Below are positions 41,801 through 53,800 of a DNA stretch of 64,000 bases, piece after piece. Position 1 is the first letter of the stretch; each line of letters starts with the position of its first letter. Source of the DNA: Gambelia wislizenii (Eukaryota; Chordata; Lepidosauria; Squamata; Crotaphytidae); assembly GCA_030847615.1 (NCBI GenBank), contig JAUMIR010000005.1, positions 245,372,645-245,436,644 on the forward strand, written 5' to 3'. The notes below the pieces were generated by a model. It ran no database searches and was not told where the DNA came from. It saw nothing but the letters and a program-made list of their open reading frames with translations. A program made the position numbers and the translations under genes.

Positions 41801-44800
41801 GAATGTCCAGTCATTTTATATGAGAGCAACTGTAATAATGTCTGTTACTTGAGGCATGCTGTTACAAAATGTCTGTATTGTGCATGTACTAACAGATGTT
41901 GCCACAGGTAAGTGAAAGGGATCCGGTGATGAGAGTGCTGCAATGGCAGCAGGTGTCATGTTCTAGCTGAGGGAGATACAGTTACTCCAGACAAAGAATG
42001 CAGCACTGACAGGCTTCACTGTGCAGGAGGGAGGCATCCTTCTACTCAAGGAATGGATTTGAGTATTTGAATGGCCAGCCAACAAGTTGCCAATTATTTC
42101 CTTCCTGTCTTTAGCAAGCCATTATTTGAAAAAGGGAGAGATCAAGCCTGTCTGGAAGACATGCTCCTTGACACAGAAAGTCAGCTTTCGGCAGGCTCAG
42201 TTGCATATACTGCAATTTACCAAGGACAGTCCAAATTTTTCTGCAACCTGTCCCCAGGGAATCACTGCCCTTTCTTCATCCAGTTTTCTCTCATAGAAAT
42301 GCCTTTATCTACATCTGTCAGTGTTGAGAATTGCTGTCCTTCAGGCAATTTAGTTCCTTCCCCAGAGTCTCTGGAGGTATTGCCGTATTGGACAGACTCT
42401 AACAGACCCATAAACTCTAAATGCCCCTGCACGTAAATGCATACATGTGCACTGGGCACTATTATTCCATATACATCAAAGCCTGCATTGTCACAGGCTG
42501 CAGCTAACAAGATTCAAGTGTGAAATGCTAAGTAGGATGGTATCTTACAGGAGCAGGCACATACAGGTTCAGATCCATACAGACATGGCGCTCACCAGTT
42601 TGGGCTCGTCTCAATCTCTAAGTTGCTATGAAGCTAAAATGAGTGCCACGGTCAACTTCCATGATTAGAAAATCACTAAATATAGCGCTGCAGCCTCCCA
42701 GCTCTTCTGCAACAGTATCGGTAGGGGGACAGCATCATCCGAAACAGACCCCCTGCCGCGCTGCAGCCTCGCAACGGGGACGAGGCTGCTTCTGTTACAG
42801 ATCACCATCCGAAAAAGTCCGTAGTAAGACAGCAGAGAAGACAGGATGTTCCTGCTGCCTTGCCACTTTACTTTGAAATGCGGTAAGCCCTAAAGACTAA
42901 CGATATGGAAAATTGATCCAAGGATGGATCAGGAATGGATCAAAAAAAGAAATGTGTTTATCAGCCCATATAACTTCTTGCACTTCAAGCAGAGTTCTGA
43001 TTTTTCAAAGAGGTTGTGGAATCATGTGATAGTTAACCGGGTCTTTGGGGATGTTTCACACATTCTACAAATAGTATTAGATTAGTATAAAATTTAGAAC
43101 TAGACATTCCTGGGACTAGTTTTGCAAAAAAGTAAATTTAATGAAGCACTGACTAGTTTAGGAGAGAGGCTAGAGGTTAAAGTAGACATTAAAGGAAATG
43201 TGTATTCTGTGTGATTAATTAATTTCCCACTCTACAACAGTGTTTTTTTTTTGCTATCAGACTTGCAAATTAAGTTCATGTTTACTTTCCTAAGACCAAT
43301 CACAAAATAAAGCACACAAAATGCAATATAGACAGGTGAAGAAAACCATATACTATGACAAGCATATCTTTAGCCACTTAGGCAAAAATGTGATAAACAT
43401 ATTGTTTAGTTCAATCCTAATCTGATTTTTGCTTTTTCCAGAGGGACCATACGTACCTCTACTGCAGTCTATATCAGAGTTGGTGAATGTGTGGTCCTAC
43501 AGATGCCATTGGACTGCAACCTCTATCACTTCTCATTTTCTGGCCATGGCTGATGTTTTTCCACTCAAAAAACATCTGGAGAGCCACATGTCCTAACTTC
43601 CAGTCTCTACCATTTCTGATGTTTACTAATTTTATGCATCACAATAACAATACTTGAAACCCTATATTGAGTCAATGGTCCCGTCTACACGATTTAAATA
43701 ATACGTACGGCATGTGGAAGTTCGCGCTTCGGTACACATGGCCGTTTGGATTCACATGCATGCAAAAGAGGGGGGGCTGGTTTTCCACCCTGAAATACGC
43801 ACATGCAGTGTTTGAGAGGGAAAGCGGATCGTGATGAGAAATCCGTACACCATTCGGATGGCTGATGGGTCTGTACGGTCCGTTCGCACACATGCAAACA
43901 GGCTGTGTAATCTGATTGGCTGGCCGAGCAGAGGGGGCAGGGCTAGCACGGAGGGGAATTGGGAGCGGCCGCCATGTTGGATTCCCAGCTAGTGAGAGTC
44001 CGGTAAGTCTGTGAATTATACATTTATTTATTTTTATTTTATATTGTAAATAGGGAGAACCGACTGTCCGCAAACCAGGAACCTTTTTTTTAAGAAAAAA
44101 AGCGGCGGGAGATTTTAAACTGCCGCTTGGCTTGCTCGCTCCAGCTAGCTTGGGGAAGAGGGAGTCATACGGAGTTTAGGGGGGTAAAAAATCGTGTGGG
44201 CGGTTTGTATGCATACGAATGACAGCCTATTCGTATTTTTTACCCCCCAAACGGATTTTTTTATGATCGTATAGACGCACCCAATATTAAGGAAGTTTTA
44301 GCAATTTGCAGAAATACTTTTCAGAAATAACTACGTACAACAAATTGTATAAGTACTTTAGGTGTGACTGGAGACTTTGTACCATTATTGAACAATCAAC
44401 TCAGTGCTAGTCCATTCTGACCTTGATCCTCCTAAACTACATACAAGGGTAACAGAGGAATGTACATTCAAAGGACTTGCCTGTTAGAGAGCTTCTCGGA
44501 GCCAATGTAGAGGGAACTCCTCATGAGACCAGCTCGAGTTCCCATAAAAGCCATCTCCACTCCTTGTTCACTCTCACTATTGGACATAGTTGCACAGAGA
44601 AAGAGTATTAGTGCTCTGCAGGGCTATATCTATATACTGCAATTTTCAGCCAAGTGATCTACAGTTAAGGGAGAAACACTAACTCAGTGGTGGAGCACAT
44701 ACCTTGGGTGCATAAAGTTCCAGGTTTAATTGCTCACATCTCTAAGTAACCTACACTTTGACAACAGGAGACAGGTTGGAAGACTGAAGACTGCAGGCAG

Positions 44801-47800
44801 ATGCTAAGGCCTGAGGTGACCCTTCATGCAATGTAGATGTTATATTACCAAAAAGTGGCTCCTGCCAGCAGGGTATTACTTCATTTTGTACTGACAGAAG
44901 TTTCTAAACACTTCTTAAAAGTAGGCTCAAGTAAAGGATCTTACCAGTGACTCATGCTTTTATCCCCTCCAGGTTAGACTACTCTAGGGTTGGGGACCTC
45001 TGGCCTTCCAGATGTTTTAGGCCAAATCCCCAGCCAGCATGGCTAATGGTAACAGCTTCTGGGAATTGTAATCCAAAAAATATGAAGGGGCGAAGTTTCC
45101 TCACTCCTTCACTAATTGAACCTGTCTATAAACAAAGCATGTGTAATTGGTAAGATTGAATGAATGAATGAATTTTTATTACGGTCAATGACCAGAGTAA
45201 TAATTGGTAAGATCTCCAAGACTTTATCACATAAGGGTGGTAAATTGCTGCAATTGCATTGTTTAAGCAACTGGAAACACAATGGTATTGAAACACTCAC
45301 ATTTGCATTGTTTTAATAATAGCACTATGGTGCCGCCATGGTGATTCAAGATCCTGCAATCAGTCTTTCACACCACCTCGCTAACCATACTGTTCTTCTT
45401 GTCCAGTGTGTGGACTTTTAATTTTTGAATTTCTTTGCTGTAACTCTGCAATTGTGCAGTTTCAGAAGTCTCACAATTCTGTTTGCTCCTACTGTGCAGT
45501 TGCACAATTTTACCATTTCTCATGGGACTGCCATAATATTGGAACTGCAGTGGAATGACCCATCGCACCGCAGTTGAATACTGCAATGATATTAGCTGTG
45601 ATATTAGCAGCCATTCACAGGGTTCTACTGTAAATGAAAAGATGCACAACACTGATGAGTGGAATGCAAAGTAGCAACAGAAGAATCACAATGCTGTGTG
45701 ATAAGGCTCAGCTGAAGACACTGTTATTGCGAATTACCTCCCTCATGTGATAAAGTCCTCAGTCAGGAAACATGAACTTACTCAGACATGTTGAGAGCCA
45801 AGGTTGTCCAGTAGGCCTCCATCGGTGCTGTTACCACAGCATCAAAGAGCACCTCTTGAACTAACTCCTCATCACCTAGGCAAAAGGAAGAATGAAGAGA
45901 GAAATTCAACTGCTGTGTAAAGACAAAATCTGTTTTTGCGATACTTAAGGACAAAGTTTCTTTCAACGCAGCCATTCTCTTGCAAAAACATTTTTAACAA
46001 ACAGATCTATCCTAGCTTTGTAGATATGAATAGACAGCACCCCCAGTAAGCTGCTACATTTGTTAATCATTAGCAGGATAGCAATAATTCATAAACTGAA
46101 GTAAAACAATGCTCCTTCACTGACATTTTCTACTGAAGATTTGGGATTTGGCACCTATGTTAAAATTAACATATTCATCATTAAGCACAATTTAAACTGT
46201 CAAAATAAGGGTAAGGGAAGAAAAACAGGAGAATAACAGATTTATTGAAAATGGTTAAATTTTATTATATTCCGGAACAAGAGAGAACGAGGTGGCAGTG
46301 AGGGTCAGAAGCAGCACATGCAATAGCACCCTGAATATACCCAATCCCATTCAGTTTTGGAAACTATGCAGCATCAGGGTCAGGCCTGGTTATGGATGGG
46401 AAACCACCAGGGTTTACCAGGGATCTCCAGGTAAGGCTATGGAAGAATCTTGCCTGAAACCATGGATAAATTCTGCCAGTCAGTAGCAATAATACTGGGC
46501 TAGATGGATAGTTCACCAAGTATAAGGCACCTTCCCATGTTCTGGTTATTTAATGCCTTCCTTAGTTGGCTTTCAAGACAGCACCATTCCTAATTTGGTT
46601 TATGGACAGGAGTAAAGAAGAAGAGCCATGGGGATAAGTTGGGATATGATAGAAGAAAAATCCATGACATTGGGAGGTATGAACTTTTAAAAAGCTCAAT
46701 TAATACACAGATGAGAGACATATCAAATCAGCAGGTGATTGCTAACCATCAAGCATATTAGCCAAAGCTCAACTTTCATTTTCAGGGAAAGCAGTATACC
46801 TCTGAGTAGCTGAAAAGAGCTGGGAAATTAATGACAAGGGGTGGATGTCACCATCTGCCCAGGCATGGGCTAGGCCCGCCAGTTCCAGTTTGCAATTACT
46901 GTAATTTGAAAATCAAGGCAGAGTAGGAATTAATTATGACTATGCTACAGCAGCATTCTGATGAAATCGTTGGATACGTTTAGCCTGGAGAAGGGATGAT
47001 TAAGAGGTGATACAACTTCCATCTTCAAATATTTGAAAGGTTGTCAGACAGACGATGAAGTTAATTTGTTTTCTGGTGTTCCATGGAGCAGGACCTGAAC
47101 CAATAGGTTTAAAATTGCATAGTTAAAAAAAAAAAGAATTGTAGAAATATTAGGAAATCCTTCCTAAAGGTATATATAGGCTGTTCAACAATGGAACAGG
47201 AGGCTATGGAAGGTGATGAACCCTCTTTCATTAAAGATGTTTAAACAAGGAATGGATGGCCACCTATTGTTGTGTCTTGGCAGTGGATTTCTGCTATCCA
47301 CAAGGGTTTGGACTCAGTGATTTTTAAGGTCCCCTCCAACTCTATGGTTCTATACATCAAGATATATAGGACTCTGAACATGCTGTTGTCCAGACAACAG
47401 GAACAGCAGGAATTGTTAGATGAACAAGAGAAACAGAGGGGGGAAGGTGGAAGAAGAAGTGCAACAACAGATGATTGTATTGATTAACCATAGAGGGATT
47501 CTGGATATGGCACACAAATTAGGAGTCCTGGGCTAAATCATATTGTTAGTCCCAAGTAGAATAGACCCTATTGAATCAAAAGGAATGGTTAAATCAACAC
47601 TTCTGTAAGTTCTACTGATCTAATCAATCTATTCTATTTACAGTTGACTATTTTTTAAAATAAGAAACATATATGAACTTAAAATCATACAACAAACATA
47701 AATTATCCTCTCGTCTATAATAAATAATACATAATATTAATCTTAAACATTGAAGTAAATTAAATAATCTCAATACTGCTACAAAGTGCACCCCACTCCC

Positions 47801-50800
47801 AGGACTTCCTATACTGTTTATTCCATTTTCCAAAATTGCAATGACTCTCTTGGAGGTTTTTTCTTTAAAAAACTTCAAGAAAAACCTTTTTCTTAAAAAA
47901 ACACATACTGTACAAATGCCTTCCACATTTCATCAAATTCATTACTTTTCTTTTTTTTTCTTTTTTTTTCACCAAAAAGTGATACCTTTATTAGCCAACC
48001 AAATGCAAAACACATGATGCACACTTTTGAAGCTTTACTGGCTTCTTTATCAGGCAAAAGATTTTTTAATGCTAGGGCCCTAGCTGCCTTCTTAAAGTTG
48101 CTTAGTGATATCATAGTCCCTACTGACATTCATATTATTATTATTATTTGCCTTTCTCCTGCCAATGGGAGTCAAGGTGGCTAACAACATCTCTAAAACA
48201 ATACAAACTTAAAACAATATAAAACTAAAAATAAACAGTACAAATATAAGTTTAAAAAGAATTAAACAATTTATACATTAAAAAACATTAAACATTAAAA
48301 ATATTTAAATGCATTTAAAAATTCTATAGAGACCCATAAAGACCTTAAAAAGATCAGTGCACGGCCTTAAAAACCCAGCCCTTGTCAGTTCATAAAAACC
48401 TGGTGGCACAAAAATGTTTTAACCTGTTGCCAAAAGAAGAACAACCAGCCTCTCTGGGGAGGGAGTTCCACAGTCTGGGGCAGCCATCAATAACTTTTCA
48501 ATAATCCTTTTTTTTTAAATTCTAAGGACTTTATCAGACGCATCAAATATGGCATCATGACGACATCACATAACCATGAAAGGGCGCACATAACAGATGA
48601 CATCGCCCTTTCACAGTTATGTCCTGGCCCAAACCTGTAGTTTTTAATTGATGGCTTAAGCCATCAATAGATCCCCCGTGGTGCTTTTGTGCCAGCATTG
48701 TTGGTGTGCGAAACCTTGGGCCATTTAAATCTCGTCACTGCAGTGAGAATGCGAACGCTTCCGGGTGAGATCAGGACATCCAGGTAAGTTTCACTCTTTT
48801 TATGACCCTCCCCGGGTTACTTGTAAGTTTAAAAGTGTGGTTTTTTGCTTTGTGTCACTTTTTAAGGTTTTTTAAAAACTTTTTCAATTTCCTGCATGAT
48901 GAAGTTTTGTGGGATTTCAAACGAGGAAGTGAACAGGGCTCCATTCATTTCCTTTTTATTGCCGGGGCTGCCTTTGCTGGGAGAGGACGGTAAGTGTGGG
49001 TGTTGGGGAAGTGTTCTTTTGCTGGCATAAAAATGTTTTTTTTTTAATGCCAGCAAAAGAACGTTTTCAGGGGACCATCTGATAAAGTCCTAAGCCTACA
49101 TGTTAATTTATCATTAATAGCAATATTCCATACTTCTTTATACCATTCCTCTATTTGATAAACACCTTGAATCTTCCGTTTTCTGGGTATCATTAATTTT
49201 GCTGCTGTTAATAAATTTGTGATCAAATCCTTAATAACTTGAGTGCAGTTAACCTTATCGTAAATTGATATTAATGCAATAACTGGGCAAATTTCAAAAT
49301 TTTGTTCTGTTATCTCTTGCATTTCTTTGAATGCCATTTGCCAAAATTTCTGTACATATTTACAGCTCCACCACATGTGGATGTAGGTGCCAGTTTCATG
49401 GCATCCCCTCCAACATAATATTGAATATCTTTTGTCTATTTGACTTAACCTTATTGGTGTCAGTACCCTCTCTATACCAATTTGTAATAATTTTATTTTA
49501 TTCTTACAGACATTTTTTTTCAAAATATGCAAGTCCTACATTTCCCCCCAACTCTGTTTACTTATTGGTTGCGCTAAATTGTAGTCGCAATCAATCTATT
49601 CTAGTTTGAACTAATGATTTCATTTAGCCCACTGCCTGATCCCAATTTTATACTTTGGGATGTTAAAACCAGGAAGCTTAGGTAAAAGATTCCAAGAGGG
49701 CAATTTACTCTTTTCATCACTCACATTCTAGGTCAGCTTCTTCTCCTGTAAGGAAACGAATTACAGCCTCCAATTGGCTCAGCTTTCTGTGATCTGGATC
49801 AATATCTGTAATGCAATAGATCCTAGGAAGCAGAAGAAAAAAACACACCATGATTTAGATGTTCCTTTGGGCTGCCTTTCTGCACTAACATGAGCTATCC
49901 TGGCAGATTTACATGCTTGGGACCAAGCATAAGTTCCAGCTGGAACAATGCCAGCATATATTTCCAGAACTAAGAAAGTTGCACTGGTTGAGATCTGTGG
50001 GGTCCCATCTCACAGTGGCATCACTCACTGTAATGGAGACTTGAGAATATCTTCCATAACTGAAAACAGAGGTTATAACCATCCCTTGCTCCCAAATCAG
50101 TGCCTCAAGTGTGTGTTTGTGTGTGTGTGTACACGTGACGAGAGAGAGTGATTGAGAATCTGTTTAGTTTGGATATGAATAAAGAAGCTTAGAAATTAAT
50201 ACTGACACCTACTAAGGGACTGTCTAAACTTAATCTGCAGATTTAAATTTTTTATTAACTAAAATGGCTTGGCTCTGCAAAAATTAAAAATAAACACAAT
50301 ACAATTATTTTGCAGGGATATGGCAATCCATAAACATGAAGCTGTCAAGTCACACCATTGATTCATAAACAGCAATTTCCCCTTTTCTTGAACACTGTTC
50401 AAATTTCAACTGGAATAACCTTCTACATATAAAACCAGGTTTCCTGCCACTGAAGATGGTATTTGGAAACTATGGAACTGTTTTCCCAATCCCTTCAATG
50501 GTGAACATCCAAAGCCAAGCAGCAACTATTTTTCATCATCCCAAGATCTTGCCACTTACCATTCATTGGCCAAGGTCAGGTCTGGCTGCAGCAGATCATG
50601 CAGACCTGAAACCAAAGGACAAATGATACACTAAAGGCTTATTGCTGGAAGATGCAGGAATAAGGAGACCAGACATAATAAAGAGACCATACATGTATAG
50701 CTGGGTTGTAAAGGACCACTTTTATTTAGCTATGACCTATTTAACCCCTCTGTGAGAGATCCGCAATGTGGAAGCAACCTAGTGTGGGAATGGTTGGGGC

Positions 50801-53800
50801 CAGAAGGTCAGCTCCGAAATGCCTTCCCAACCTCCCTTGGGCGAAAACACCTGAACCCCAGGGAGAACACATAAGCTTGGTTGCTCCCCAGCTAGTCCTC
50901 ATAAGGAAGGCCAACCCAAAAGTCCCTCCCTCAATTTGCATAAATTAAAGGGAGGGTTTATCCCTCTGGCCAGCCTCAAAGGAAGTCACTTTCCCCACCC
51001 CTCAGCTCACATGACCTAAAGAGGCAGTTTCAGCTCCCCCTTCACCTCCAAAAGGAGATGCCAAAGGTACTCACTGACTACTAAATCTCCCCCTCTACCT
51101 GCCAAAGAAAAGGGGCAAGCATTTTGTCACACCTTTTGTAGATCCTTTTATTTGCTGCACATGTTTTATATCCAGTGTTTCCCCCTGAGACTGAAACTGG
51201 AGGAAGGTCGAATGTTTTTATGGGGGTGGGGGGAGGAAGGGAGAGGAAAGAGGGTGACAGATGAGACCTAGTACTTTCAGCCAATGTAGGTTCAGGTACA
51301 GGATGAGGGTATATTCAAATAATTAATTAAATAGAAGAAATATCTTCTTTAAAAAAAACACCTCACCCTGTTCTACCTACAGATAGATCTATGTTCACCA
51401 GGGACACAAAGTAAAAAACTTCCTTGGATCCACCTGGTTTAGATATGACATAAAACCAGGATTTGTAGAATTCTGAGTATTCCTTCACTACACTCTTACT
51501 GAAATTTAATTTTTAAAAAAACATTAGAGGAACAAAGTGCAGAAAGCTGTGCTACTTCTTCATCATGAAAGCTCTGTTACTTGGCTTGGGGAAGAGATCA
51601 GACATGCACTTGTCTATCCCTCTTTTCATGGCCAACAAATTGGTTGAAGTGGTTAAGTAGCTGGTTTAGTACTTCAAATTCCAGGAGTATGCATGAGAGC
51701 CTATGCATAAGAATCTCCAACCATTCACCTATGGAACAGATTATTGGTGTAAGGCCTGGAAGCAGAATACACATTGTAGAGACAATTCTGCTCTTACAGA
51801 TCTCCTGCAAAAGGACCACTCAATACAGGGCTATCCTAGGGGCCGTTTACACGATGAAAATGTCCTGGGAAGAATTCGTGTCGATCCCTGGCAGTTTACA
51901 CATACATCGGGTCGGGTACGTGATTTTCGGAAGGGGGGCCACCTTTTATCCCTCAACCTGCGGGACTTCCAGTCCCGCAGGTTGTGCCGGTTTTTAAAAA
52001 AGTCACTGGAGGATTCGGAAAATCGGAAATGTAAACAGCGTGGGACAAAAAGTCTCGGTACTGGGATGACCGGAAATGGTGTCACGGTAGGCAACACGAC
52101 AATTTCTGTCGTGTAACTGGCACCCTAGCCAATCTTGGCTTAGACATTTAGGTGCAGGTGAAGATCATACCATTTTAGTGATACAGGAAATGACTTGGTT
52201 TAAAATTGCCATATTCTAGGTTTGTTTATATATTTTACTCATACTTAAAGTATATAAGAATCAAACTTAAGGTATTTAGTAAATCAGTTTCTGCTACCAA
52301 GCCACTAATTCATATAAAAAAATAAATACTTAAGAGAACTGTGGGGATTGTGGCAAAGAAAAGAGCAATTTGGGATATAATTAAAGCCCCCCCCCCTTTC
52401 CCACATGACTGCTTGATGAAGCTGTCATTCAACCTACCTTCTTCCACTGAAGTGTTCCCAAGTAGGATATATTCACCATGCCCTCGTGACAGAACAACTC
52501 CCAGACTGTGATTTGGAGGGGAAAAAAAGTTTTCTAGCAAGCAGACTTACAAAGACCTACATGACATGTTGAAATATTTGAAATTATTGTTGTAATAACA
52601 GTAACATCATATTTAACAATTGAAGCGTACTTCTTTATCTGTTCATTGCTGAACAGAAATAAAACTTCTGAAGTCTCTCAAGATCTGGATTTCGATAGCA
52701 AAAGTTGAATGATGCACTGAATATGTAAATGTTTGCCATTAAAACTATGTTTTTAGTTGAGAAACTCCTCAATTTCATCACGCAAACATTCTTTTTCACC
52801 CCTGAAGCATGAATATTCTGAAAATGTACATTAGAATAGAATCATAGAGTTGGAAGAGAACACAAGGGCTATCCTGTCCAACCCCTTGCCATGCAGGGAT
52901 ACCCAATAAAACAGCTTCTGATCATCCATCCTCTGTTAAAAAACCTCAAAAGAAGTAGACTCCACCGCACTCCAAGGCAGCTGTTGAACCGAACTGTTGA
53001 ACGGTTCTTACTGTCAGAAAGTTTTCTTAATGTTTATGTGGAATCTCTTTTCCTTTAGTTTGAATCCTTTGCTCCATGTCCTAGAACATTATCAGACGCA
53101 CCAAATACAGAATCGTAACGATACCAAATAAATGCAAAAGGGCGTGCATATCAGATGACAGCACCCTTTTGCGTTTATTACTGGCCAAAAACCGTACTTT
53201 TTTATTGATGGCTTAAGCCGTCAATTGATCCCCCATGGTGCTTTAGTGCCAGCACTGCCGGTGTGTGAAACCTCACGTGATTTTGTACTCACATGAATGC
53301 AGCGTCAATGGCCAGTCCAGCCAGAACACTTCTGGGTGAGATCACAAAAACCAAGTAGGCAACACTCTTTTTATTAACCTCCCCAGGTTACTTGTACTTT
53401 TTAACGTGTGTTTCTGTGCTTGTCTAAACCTTTTCTGTTTTTATTTTTCTTTATTTTTTTAATTTACCACACTTGCATTTTCTTGCAAGAATCAGCAAGA
53501 TCTGTAATCAGGAAGTGAATGGGGCTCTGTTAGTGCTCCGTTCATGCCTGGGCTGCTTTTTAACACTGCCGGAGGTAAGTCTGATTTTTGGATTATTGTA
53601 CTGGGACAGGAACAGGTTTGTTAATAGTGGGACAGGAATGTTAGTGTGTTTTGTGTCTGATAGTCCCTAGTCTTTGGAACAGCAGAAAACAAGCTTACTC
53701 TGTCTTCAATATGACATCCTTTCAAGCATTGAAACATGACTATTATGTCACCTTCTTACTTCTCCAGGCTAGACATACCCAGCTTCCTAAGCTGTTCCTC

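Noticed and set aside
42071..42436. 121-codon open frame
   Set aside because: No recognised domain; the first residues resemble nothing in either gene and no splice sites bracket it.
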